Below are positions 44,031 to 51,396 of a DNA stretch of 64,000 bases, piece by piece. The stretch spans positions 372,001 through 436,000 of the forward strand of contig NZ_VTGY01000001.1 of NCBI RefSeq assembly GCF_009729075.1, read 5' to 3'. The first letter of the stretch is position 1, and the number at the start of each line of letters is the position of its first letter. Origin of the DNA: Mycolicibacterium sp. CBMA 226 (lineage in GTDB: Bacteria > Actinomycetota > Actinomycetes > Mycobacteriales > Mycobacteriaceae). A program made the position numbers and the translations under genes. The notes beneath the pieces are model-generated. The model did not search any database. It had not been told where the DNA came from and saw only the letters and a list, made by a program, of their open reading frames with translations.

Positions 44031-44772
44031 ATCAGTCGACCTCGACCCGCGGCCGGTGCTGCTGGAGGTTCGTGACGTCGTCGTCCAGTACGGCAGGATT
44101 CAAGCGCTGCATGGTGTTTCGCTGACCGTGCGGGAGGGCGAACTGGTCACCCTGCTCGGCTCCAACGGCGCCGGCAAGACCACCATGATGCGGGCCATCT
44201 CCGGGTTGTTGCCGTTGTCGTCGGGCTCGGTGTGGTTCGACGGGGAGGACATCTCGAAGCTGAAAGCGCATCGTCGGGTGACCGCGGGCCTCATCCAGGC
44301 GCCGGAGGGCCGCGGCATCTTCCCGGGGATGACCATCATCGAGAATCTCGAAATGGGCTGCTACGGGCGGAAATTCGAATCCAAGCACGACCACGACGAG
44401 CGTCTCGACTGGGTGCTGACGACTTTCCCGCGGCTCGCCGAACGCCGCAGCCAGGCCGGCGGCACGCTGTCCGGTGGTGAGCAGCAGATGCTGGCGATCG
44501 GCCGCGCACTGATGGCCCGGCCCAAGGTGCTGCTGCTGGACGAGCCCTCGATGGGTTTGGCGCCCATGGTCATCTCGCAGATCTTCCGGATCATCTCCGA
44601 GATCAACACCCAGGGCACCACGGTGTTGCTGGTGGAGCAGAACGCCCAGCAGGCACTCAGCCGGTCGGACCGGGCCTACATCCTGGAGACCGGGCGGGTG
44701 ACCCGTAGCGGCAATGCCCGTGATCTGTTGGCGGACGGGAGCATTCGAGCCGCCTACCTCGGCGTCGCCTGA
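44017..44772 (+). CDS. livF: Branched-chain amino-acid ABC transporter, ATPase LivF
   Basis: LivF (251 residues) has Walker A GSNGAGKTTMMRA, Q-loop QAPEGRGIFPGMT, signature LSGGEQQMLAIGRALMA, Walker B LLLDEPSMGLAPM and a VEQNAQQAL H-loop region. ATG 44017 lies inside the end of livG; the frame is open further upstream but not family-like. It ends the five-gene livKHMGF set. Confidence 0.94.
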   Translation: MTSSESVDLDPRPVLLEVRDVVVQYGRIQALHGVSLTVREGELVTLLGSNGAGKTTMMRAISGLLPLSSGSVWFDGEDISKLKAHRRVTAGLIQAPEGRGIFPGMTIIENLEMGCYGRKFESKHDHDERLDWVLTTFPRLAERRSQAGGTLSGGEQQMLAIGRALMARPKVLLLDEPSMGLAPMVISQIFRIISEINTQGTTVLLVEQNAQQALSRSDRAYILETGRVTRSGNARDLLADGSIRAAYLGVA

Positions 44773-44794
44773 GCGGCGGTGGTCCGCGTGGTGA

Positions 44795-45292
44795 CTACCG
44801 TAGCTGTCCTTGGATCCGCTCGTAGATGTCGTCATCGAACGCCACGAATCTGACGTCGATGACGGTGGTGTCGGCGGCGGCAGCCGTCTCGACCGCAATT
44901 GCGATCGCGTCGTCCAGCGGCCAGCCGTAGATGCCCGCGCTGATCAACGGAAAGGCCACACTCTGCGCTGCGAGTTCGTCGGCGACTTCGAGTGCACGCC
45001 GGTAGCAGGACCGCAACAGCTCCGGATCACGTTGGCCCGCGCGGTAATTCGGCCCGACGGTGTGGATCACCCAACGGGCCGGGAGGTTGCCGGCGGTGGT
45101 CCATCCGGCGTCGCCGGTCGCCAGGCCATGTGGGAAGCGCTCGATGCAATCCCGCAGAACGGCCGGCCCGCCCGCCCGATGGATGGCGCCGTCAACGCCA
45201 CCGCCACCGCGCATCGCATTGTTGGCGGCGTTGACGATCGCGTCGACTTCCTGCTGTGTGATGTCGCCGCGGACGGCGGTGATGCGGGGCAT
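44795..45292 (-). CDS. Macro-domain ADP-ribose-binding protein
   Basis: This 165-residue single macro domain begins ITAVRGDITQQEVDAIVNAA and has the ADP-ribose-binding segments NAMRGGGGVDGAIHRAGG and PLISAGIYGWPLDDA. The nearest functional model is YmdB-type O-acetyl-ADP-ribose deacetylase; other members remove ADP-ribose from proteins or DNA. It follows the DUF167 gene by 16 bases and is probably the last gene of a four-gene operon. Confidence 0.9.
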   Translation of the reverse strand: MPRITAVRGDITQQEVDAIVNAANNAMRGGGGVDGAIHRAGGPAVLRDCIERFPHGLATGDAGWTTAGNLPARWVIHTVGPNYRAGQRDPELLRSCYRRALEVADELAAQSVAFPLISAGIYGWPLDDAIAIAVETAAAADTTVIDVRFVAFDDDIYERIQGQLR

Positions 45293-45308
45293 GGCTGCAG
45301 TATGCGCG

Positions 45309-45530
45309 TTACTCGTCGATCCGAAACCGCTTGATCCGGGCCGCCGCGCCGGATACCAATTCGACGCGCGACTTCGGTACGTCGAAATGCTCTGCCAGCA
45401 CGCGGATCACCGCGGTGTTGGCCTTGCCGTCGACCGCCTGTTCGCGGACGTGGACGACCAACGTGCCGTCGTCGTCCGTCTCGACCAACGGCCCCTTGCG
45501 GCTGCCCGGCTTGACCCGGACCGAGATCAT
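45309..45530 (-). CDS. DUF167 (YggU-type) protein
   Basis: This 73-residue protein matches the small DUF167 fold: ISVRVKPGSRKGPLVE, VVHVREQAVDGKANTAVI and VELVSGAAARIKRFRI. ATG 45530 lies 3 bases after the thiolase-like stop; a TTG one codon earlier is also open. The function of the family is unknown; the fold is basic and may bind nucleic acid. Confidence 0.88.
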   Translation of the reverse strand: MISVRVKPGSRKGPLVETDDDGTLVVHVREQAVDGKANTAVIRVLAEHFDVPKSRVELVSGAAARIKRFRIDE

Positions 45531-45533
45531 CAA

Positions 45534-46736
45534 TTAACGCGCGACGATCACCGACGAACCGTGGCCGAACAGGCCCTGGTTGGCGGTCACACCCACGCGC
45601 GCACCCTCGACCTGACGGCCGATGGCCTGACCCTTCAGCTGCCAGGTCAGCTCACACACCTGCGCGATGGCCTGGGCCGGGATGGCCTCGCCGAAGCACG
45701 CCAGACCACCCGACGGGTTGACCGGCACGCGGCCGCCGATGGTGGTGGCCCCGGAGCGCAACAGCTGCTCGCCCTCACCCTTGGCGCACAGGCCCAGGTG
45801 TTCGTACCAGTCGAGCTCGAGTGCGGTCGACAGGTCGTAGACCTCCGCGAGGTTCACGTCGTCGGGACCGATGCCGGCCTCGGCGTATGCCGCGTCGAGG
45901 ATCTGGTCCTTGAACACCCGGTCCGGTCCGGCGATTGCGGCGGTGGAATCCGTTGCGATGTCCGGCAATTCGGGCAGGTGCTGCGGGTACTGCGGCGTGA
46001 CGGTGCTGATCGCCCGCACCGACGGCACGCCTTCCAGCGAGCCGAGGTGCTTGCGTGCGAAGTCGGCGCTGGCCACGATCAGCGCCGCGGCGCCGTCCGA
46101 GGTGGCGCAGATGTCGAGCTGCCGCAGCGGGTCGGAGACGACCGGGCTGGCCAGCACGTCCTCGACCGATGCCTCCTTGTGGTACCGGGCATTCGGGTTG
46201 TTCAGGCCGTGCTTGGAGTTCTTCACCTTGATCTGGGCGAAGTCCTCGGACGTGGCGCCGTACAGGTCCATGCGGCGCCGGGCCAAGAGGGCGAAGTACA
46301 CCGGGTTCATGGCGCCCAGCAGGTGGAAGCGCTGCCAGTCGGGGTCGTTCTTGCGCTCGCCGCCGACAGGCGCGAAGGCGCCCTTCGGAGTGGTGTCGGC
46401 ACCGATGACCAGTGCGACGTCGCAGAAGCCGGCCAGGATATGGGCGCGGGCGCTCTGCAGGGCCTGCGAACCACTGGCGCACGCGGCGTACGACGAGGAC
46501 ACCGGCACGCCGTTCCAGCCCAGCTTCTGGGCGAACGTCGAACCGGCGATGAAGCCGGGGTAGCCGTTGCGGATGGTGTCGGCACCGGCGACCAGCTGGA
46601 TCTGACGCCAGTCCAGGCCGGCCTCGGCCAGCGCGGCGCGGGCGGCGACGACGCCGTACTCGGTGAAGTCGCGGCCCCACTTGCCCCACGGGTGCATGCC
46701 CGCACCGAGGATGTACAACGGATCTGGCGTGCTCAC
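45534..46736 (-). CDS. Thiolase-like lipid-transfer protein (SCP-x type)
   Basis: This 400-residue thiolase-fold protein has Cys in SSYAACASGSQALQSA at the thiolase nucleophile place, VNPSGGLACFGEAIPAQA, and NQGLFGHGSSVIV at the end. The usual second-Cys CxG motif is absent, as in SCP-x/Ltp-type proteins that act as retro-aldolases or degradative thiolases with a DUF35 partner. GTG 46736 overlaps the DUF35 gene stop (GTGA), supporting a complex. It matches the location I recall for Rv1627c. Confidence 0.88.
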   Translation of the reverse strand: MSTPDPLYILGAGMHPWGKWGRDFTEYGVVAARAALAEAGLDWRQIQLVAGADTIRNGYPGFIAGSTFAQKLGWNGVPVSSSYAACASGSQALQSARAHILAGFCDVALVIGADTTPKGAFAPVGGERKNDPDWQRFHLLGAMNPVYFALLARRRMDLYGATSEDFAQIKVKNSKHGLNNPNARYHKEASVEDVLASPVVSDPLRQLDICATSDGAAALIVASADFARKHLGSLEGVPSVRAISTVTPQYPQHLPELPDIATDSTAAIAGPDRVFKDQILDAAYAEAGIGPDDVNLAEVYDLSTALELDWYEHLGLCAKGEGEQLLRSGATTIGGRVPVNPSGGLACFGEAIPAQAIAQVCELTWQLKGQAIGRQVEGARVGVTANQGLFGHGSSVIVAR

Positions 46737-47182
46737 TTGGCGATCTCCCAGGCATACGTGGTCCGCTCGACACCGTCGGCATCGGTGTACAGCGGCATGG
46801 TGGTCAGCTCCATTTCCATGCCGACCTTGAGGTCCGCGGCGAGCGTGCCCTCGACGACCTTGCCCAGCACGATGAGGCCTTCGGCCTCCAGCTGGACGGC
46901 GACGATGGCGAACGGTTCGAACGGATCGGTCGCCGGGTACGGCGCCGGCGGGGGATAGCGGTTCTCGGTGTAGCTCCACACCGTGCCGCGGCGCGACAGC
47001 GCGACGGGCTCGAGCACGTCGCTGTCACAGGCCGGGCTGGGGCAGTTGTTGGCGCGGGGCGGGAAAACGTAGGTCCCGCACTGCGGGCACTTGGCCCCGA
47101 TCAGGTGCGGTGCACCGTTTTCGTCGGTGTCCCACCAACCTTCAATGGCCGGCTGACTACCGGCATCCGTCACTCCTGGCAC
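46733..47182 (-). CDS. DUF35 Zn-ribbon/OB-fold protein
   Basis: This 149-residue protein has a rubredoxin-like Zn ribbon CPQCGTYVFPPRANNCPSPAC, given by Cys pairs CPQC and CPSPAC at about residues 32-52, then an OB fold with RRGTVWSYTENRYPPP and EGLIVLGKVVEG. DUF35 proteins partner thiolase-like or aldolase enzymes on acyl-CoA. The start is GTG 47182; a GTG three codons later is possible. It heads the four-gene minus-strand operon and is divergent from a TetR gene with a large palindrome between them. Confidence 0.88.
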   Translation of the reverse strand: MPGVTDAGSQPAIEGWWDTDENGAPHLIGAKCPQCGTYVFPPRANNCPSPACDSDVLEPVALSRRGTVWSYTENRYPPPAPYPATDPFEPFAIVAVQLEAEGLIVLGKVVEGTLAADLKVGMEMELTTMPLYTDADGVERTTYAWEIAK

Positions 47183-47258
47183 GAGCTCAGCGTAGCTGCC
47201 AACAGGTCAGAAACTGAAACGTGTTGCAGTTTTATCCCGGCAGGCGGGAAAAGGTGTT

Positions 47259-47287
47259 GAAGTGTACGAAACGGTTTCGTACACTTC
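47259..47287. promoter_or_regulatory. 29-bp perfect palindrome, TetR operator candidate
   Basis: GAAGTGTACGAAAC, one central G, then GTTTCGTACACTTC: both 14-base arms match perfectly. It ends 4 bases before the TetR start at 47292 and 77 bases from the divergent DUF35 start. The position fits autorepression and may also cover the divergent operon. Confidence 0.8.
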
Positions 47288-47291
47288 GGCC

Positions 47292-47858
47292 ATGGTTCGA
47301 GGGATGGAGCGGGAACAAGCGGTGTTGGCTGCCACGGCCGAGCTGCTCGTCGAGCGGGGTTACGCGGCACTCACCACCGATGCCGTGGCTGCGCGCGCAG
47401 GTGCCAGCAAGGCGACGATCTACCGTCGTTGGCCGAACAAGGCCCAACTCGTCCGTGCCACGCTCGATGCCGCGGATGCCGCCCGGAACGCGTCGATCCC
47501 TGACACCGGTTCGCTGCGCGGCGACCTGTTCGCCGTGATGGACACGGTCGCCGCGAACGTCGCGGACCCGTTGACGCGCGTCACCGCAGAACTCGCCACG
47601 CTCATGCGGCACGACGAACAACTGGCCGAGGCCATCCGCCAGCATCTGGCCAAGGAGGAGCTCTCGCCTTTCCACGATGCGCTGCAGCGCGCCATCGTGC
47701 GGGGCGACATTGCCGCTAACGCGGACGTGGACCTCATCCACGACGTGGCCGAGGCCATGATCCTGCGCCAAATCCACCTTGACCGGCCGATCGACGCGGC
47801 ATTCAGCGAACGGCTCATCGATGACGTCCTGCTGCCGCTGTTGGGCAGTGCCCGATGA
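47292..47858 (+). CDS. TetR-family regulator
   Basis: This 188-residue TetR protein begins MVRGMEREQAVLAATAELLV. The helix-turn-helix is TTDAVAARAGASKATIYRRW, followed by PNKAQLVRATL, and a C-terminal TetR ligand domain ends LLPLLGSAR. ATG 47292 is preferred because the palindrome covers the sequence just upstream; earlier in-frame codons would translate the operator. It is coupled by ATGA to an FAD monooxygenase gene, the likely main target. Confidence 0.9.
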   Translation: MVRGMEREQAVLAATAELLVERGYAALTTDAVAARAGASKATIYRRWPNKAQLVRATLDAADAARNASIPDTGSLRGDLFAVMDTVAANVADPLTRVTAELATLMRHDEQLAEAIRQHLAKEELSPFHDALQRAIVRGDIAANADVDLIHDVAEAMILRQIHLDRPIDAAFSERLIDDVLLPLLGSAR

Positions 47859-49294
47859 CCGTCGTGATCGCCGGCGCCGGCCCGACCGGACTGACCCTGG
47901 CCATCGACCTCGCGCGCCGCGGCGTCCCGTGCCGGGTGCTGGACCGGGCGGAGGGCTTGTTCTCCGGTTCGCGCGGCAAGGGACTGCAACCGCGCACCCT
48001 CGAGGTGTTCGACGACCTGGGCGTGATCGGTGCTGTGCTCGCGCGCGGCGAGACGTTTCCGCCCGTGCGCCTGTACTGCGGCACAGAGGTGGTCTGGACC
48101 AAGCCGATCTACGAACTGCTGGGCCTGCCCGAACTCACGGCTACCCCGGCGGTGCCGTACCCGTACACGTGGCTCATTCCGCAATGGCGCACCGACGAGA
48201 TCCTGGACGCGCGGTTCGCCGAGCTCGGTGGCAGCATCGAATTCGCCACCGCGGTAACCGGTTTCGAGCAAGACGACGGCGGTGTGACGGTGCATACCGA
48301 CCATGGCCCGATTCGCGCCGACTACCTCGTCGGGGCCGACGGTGGTCGGAGCACGGTGCGCACGGTATCGGGCGTCGAGTTTCTCGGTGGTGCGCTGACC
48401 GAGGAACGCATCATCGTGGGCGACGTGCGCGCAACCGGGCTCGATGGCCGCTGCTGTCACCTGCTGACGGGCGACGGCGACCAGGCCAAGCGATTCTCGC
48501 TGTGGAACCTGCCGGGGAGCGAGCACTTTCAGCTGGTGGTGACCATGGCGCCCGGCGAGCCGCCGCCCACACTGACCCTCCCAGGCATACAGGCACTGCT
48601 GGAACAGCGCTCGGGGCGACGTGATGTCGTGCCGTCGGACTTGCGGTGGATTTCGGAGTACCGCGTGAATCTCCTGATGGCGAAACAGTTCCGGATAGGG
48701 CGCGTGCTGCTGGCCGGCGATGCTGCCCACATCCATTCGCCGGCCGGGGGACAGGGCGTGAACACCGGCGTGCAGGATGCGTACAACCTGGGCTGGAAAC
48801 TGGCCGCCGTGCTGGCGGGCGCGCCCGACGAGCTGCTGGACAGCTACGCTACCGAGCGGATGCCGGTGGCGGCCAACGTGCTTCAGCTCAGCGGTGCGCT
48901 GCACCGACAGGGCTTCGCGGCGGCCGGGCCGGCCCCGTCCGCCATCCATCAACTGGACATCAGTTACCGGGGCGGCCCGCTCGCTCTCGGCGGGCATCGG
49001 CCGGGCGCACTGCACGCCGGCGACCGTGCGCCCGATGGACTGTTGCCGGACGGGCGCCGGTTGTTCGACGTGTTCCGCGGACCGCACTGGACGGTCCTCC
49101 AATTCGGCGGAGCTGCAGCTGATTTCGGTGTCCCGCAGCTGCGCCTCACGCCCCGCCGCGATTACGACGTGCCTGCCGGCTCGTACGTGCTGGTCCGGCC
49201 CGACGGGCACATCGCGGTGATTACGGACCGGGCGGACGTGATCCGCGAGCAGCTGAGTCGCCTCGACCCGGTTCGTGCGGCCGGCTCGTCATGA
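47855..49294 (+). CDS. FAD-dependent aromatic monooxygenase (PheA/TfdB type)
   Basis: This 479-residue group A flavin hydroxylase has the dinucleotide motif VVIAGAGPTGLTLAIDLARR at the N-terminus, the second FAD motif VLLAGDAAHIHSPAGGQGVN at about residues 284-303, and a thioredoxin-like C-terminal domain. Such enzymes hydroxylate phenols, polyketides or drugs with NAD(P)H and oxygen; rifampicin-type monooxygenases belong here, but the substrate cannot be read. Start overlaps the TetR stop; the 3' end overlaps a converging monooxygenase by six bases. Confidence 0.92.
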   Translation: MTVVIAGAGPTGLTLAIDLARRGVPCRVLDRAEGLFSGSRGKGLQPRTLEVFDDLGVIGAVLARGETFPPVRLYCGTEVVWTKPIYELLGLPELTATPAVPYPYTWLIPQWRTDEILDARFAELGGSIEFATAVTGFEQDDGGVTVHTDHGPIRADYLVGADGGRSTVRTVSGVEFLGGALTEERIIVGDVRATGLDGRCCHLLTGDGDQAKRFSLWNLPGSEHFQLVVTMAPGEPPPTLTLPGIQALLEQRSGRRDVVPSDLRWISEYRVNLLMAKQFRIGRVLLAGDAAHIHSPAGGQGVNTGVQDAYNLGWKLAAVLAGAPDELLDSYATERMPVAANVLQLSGALHRQGFAAAGPAPSAIHQLDISYRGGPLALGGHRPGALHAGDRAPDGLLPDGRRLFDVFRGPHWTVLQFGGAAADFGVPQLRLTPRRDYDVPAGSYVLVRPDGHIAVITDRADVIREQLSRLDPVRAAGSS

Positions 49295-50428
49295 CCGGGT
49301 GCTCTCCGCGGTAGCCGTCCGGTACCGAGCGGCGACGCGCGCCAATTTCGCTGGCGTAGAAGATGTTCCGGCGACGTGCATCGTGCGGTTGGCGGCGATG
49401 ACATCCGCGGTCTCGGCGCGCCGGGCTGTCTCGTAGGTACGAAGCCCGGCGAAGCCGTGCGTCGCCAGTTCGTCGGCGAGCACGCGGGCATCCACGATCG
49501 ACTGCGACGCGCCGTTGGCCCCGACCGGGTACATCGGGTGGGCGGCGTCGCCGAGCAGCGTGACCAAGCCGTCGCCCCAGTGGGGCAGGGGGTCCTTGTC
49601 GACCATGGGGTAACTGAACATCTCCGGGCTGTGGCCGATGAGCGCGTCCATGTCGAGCCAGTCGAGGTGCCAGTCGGCCACGTGCGGCAGGACGTCACCG
49701 GCCGTTGCGGGTGCGTTCCACTTGGCGTCGCCCTGCAGCGGGCCCGGTTGCCCTGTGGGCACTTGGAGTACCCAGTTCACCTGACCGCCGCCGATGGGAT
49801 AGGTGATGAGGTCAACTCCGTTGTCGGCCTTGACGATTGCCATGGTGTGCCCGCCCAGGAACGGCGCGATGTCACTGGCCCCGCGGTACATGGTGATGCC
49901 GGACGACAGCAACGGGTCAGGGCCGCGATGAAGGGCCACGCGCACCACCGAATTGATGCCGTCGGCGCCGATGAGAGCGGCACCGGAGACCGCGCCGGCG
50001 GGGGTGTCGACGACGACGCCGTCGGCGTGCCGCCGGAAGCCGGTGACGCCGCTGCCGGTGCGTACCGCGTCGGCGCCGAGACGTTCACGCACCGCATCGA
50101 GCAGCATCATCTGCAACCGCCCACGGTGCACGGACAGCTGCGGGTAGGCGTCGCCTGCAGCCAGCCCACGGGGTTCGGTGAACAGCAGCTCGCCGCGGTG
50201 GGTGTAGAAGCGGATCGCGGCCGGGGCCACGGCCATGGCGGTCAACTGCTCTCCGAGGCCGAGCGCCGTGAGTTCGCGGACCGCGTGGGGCAGCAGGTTG
50301 ATCCCGACCCCCAGTGGCCGCAGGTCGTGTGCGCGTTCCAGCAGGAGCGCGTCGAACCCGCGCGCGTGCAGCGTCAGGGCTGTGGTGAGCCCGCCGATAC
50401 CGGCGCCGGCGATGAGTACTGGTGTCAT
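49289..50428 (-). CDS. FAD-dependent monooxygenase (salicylate-hydroxylase type)
   Basis: This 379-residue protein has VLIAGAGIGGLTTALTLHAR at the N-terminus, ALIGADGINSVVR in the middle and LLGDAAHPMYPVGANGASQS with SIVDARVLADEL near residue 285. This is the single-component flavin hydroxylase layout. ATG 50428 gives MTPVLIAGAG, normal for the family. It is divergent from the LysR gene, its likely regulator. Confidence 0.92.
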   Translation of the reverse strand: MTPVLIAGAGIGGLTTALTLHARGFDALLLERAHDLRPLGVGINLLPHAVRELTALGLGEQLTAMAVAPAAIRFYTHRGELLFTEPRGLAAGDAYPQLSVHRGRLQMMLLDAVRERLGADAVRTGSGVTGFRRHADGVVVDTPAGAVSGAALIGADGINSVVRVALHRGPDPLLSSGITMYRGASDIAPFLGGHTMAIVKADNGVDLITYPIGGGQVNWVLQVPTGQPGPLQGDAKWNAPATAGDVLPHVADWHLDWLDMDALIGHSPEMFSYPMVDKDPLPHWGDGLVTLLGDAAHPMYPVGANGASQSIVDARVLADELATHGFAGLRTYETARRAETADVIAANRTMHVAGTSSTPAKLARVAARYRTATAESTRS

Positions 50429-50485
50429 GAGTCCAGCCTCGGCGTGCCAGAACCATAAGTCCAATACCGATCAATTCCACAAACT

Positions 50486-50500
50486 ATAATCATCGCTTAT
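50486..50500. promoter_or_regulatory. LysR-type T-N11-A box
   Basis: ATAA-N7-TTAT contains T-N11-A and overlaps the lysR start codon at 50499. A wider inverted repeat, CCATAAG (50453-50459) with CTTATGG (50496-50502), frames the 70-bp divergent region. This suggests LysR autoregulation and control of the monooxygenase. Confidence 0.6.
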
Positions 50501-51386
50501 GGAACTGCGGCAGCTCGAGTACTTCGTCGCCGTCGCGGAGGAAGCCAATTTCACCCGCGCGGCCGAACGCATCCATGTCGCACAGCCGGCCGTCAGCGCA
50601 CAGATCGCGCGGCTGGAGCGGGAACTGGGGGAGCCGCTGTTCGACCGCGCCCGGCGGGAGGTTCGGCTCACTGCGGCGGGGGAGGCGGCGCTGCCCCACG
50701 CGCGGGCGGCCCTTGCCGCGGCGGCCGATGCGCGCACGGCGGTGGCCGAATTGAGTGATCTCGTGCGGGGGTCGGTGACCATCGGCACGGTTACCGCGCA
50801 CGACGTGGACATGCCGACACTGCTGGCCCAGTTCCATGAGGCCTACCCACACGTCGACATCACGCTCGGCACCGCCAACTCGGACGCATTGATCGAGGGC
50901 ATCCGCACCGGGCAGCTGGACGTCGCCATCGTGTCGGTCGGCACGGAGCTGCCGTCTGGGCTCGCGGCCGTCGTGGTCACCGATCAGCCGATCGTGGCTG
51001 CTGTCGCTCTCGAGGACGCGTGGCACAGCCGGCGCGCCGTCGGGCTGGCGGAGCTGGCAGGCCGCGCCATCATCGCGCTGCCCGTCGGCACCGGCGTCCG
51101 GCACCAGTTCGACCGGGCTTGCGCGGCAGCTGGCGTCGACGTGCATGTCGCCTTCGAGGCGAGCACGCCGCACGCGCTGGCCGACCTCGCCGCACGTGGT
51201 TTGGGGGTCGCGGTACTGCCGCAATCGATGGTGCGGTCGCGCGCCGATCTGCATCTCATCAAGCTGACGCCGGCGCTGCGCGGGCGGCTGGTGTTCGCGT
51301 GGCGGGCCGGCGGGCCGGTGAGCCCCGCGGCGCGTGAGTTGGTGAACATGGCGCGGCGATTACTGACTGTCGGTGGGCCTGAATAG
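50499..51386 (+). CDS. LysR-family transcriptional regulator
   Basis: This 295-residue LysR protein has an N-terminal winged helix MELRQLEYFVAVAEEANFTR with HVAQPAVSAQIARLERELGE, and a periplasmic-binding-like effector domain: GSVTIGTVTAHDV, VDITLGTANSDALIEGI, QLDVAIVSVG and GLGVAVLPQSMV. Length is normal. The product probably senses an aromatic compound and activates the divergent FAD monooxygenase gene. It ends 10 bases before polA. Confidence 0.93.
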   Translation: MELRQLEYFVAVAEEANFTRAAERIHVAQPAVSAQIARLERELGEPLFDRARREVRLTAAGEAALPHARAALAAAADARTAVAELSDLVRGSVTIGTVTAHDVDMPTLLAQFHEAYPHVDITLGTANSDALIEGIRTGQLDVAIVSVGTELPSGLAAVVVTDQPIVAAVALEDAWHSRRAVGLAELAGRAIIALPVGTGVRHQFDRACAAAGVDVHVAFEASTPHALADLAARGLGVAVLPQSMVRSRADLHLIKLTPALRGRLVFAWRAGGPVSPAARELVNMARRLLTVGGPE

Positions 51387-51396
51387 AGTTAGGGCC

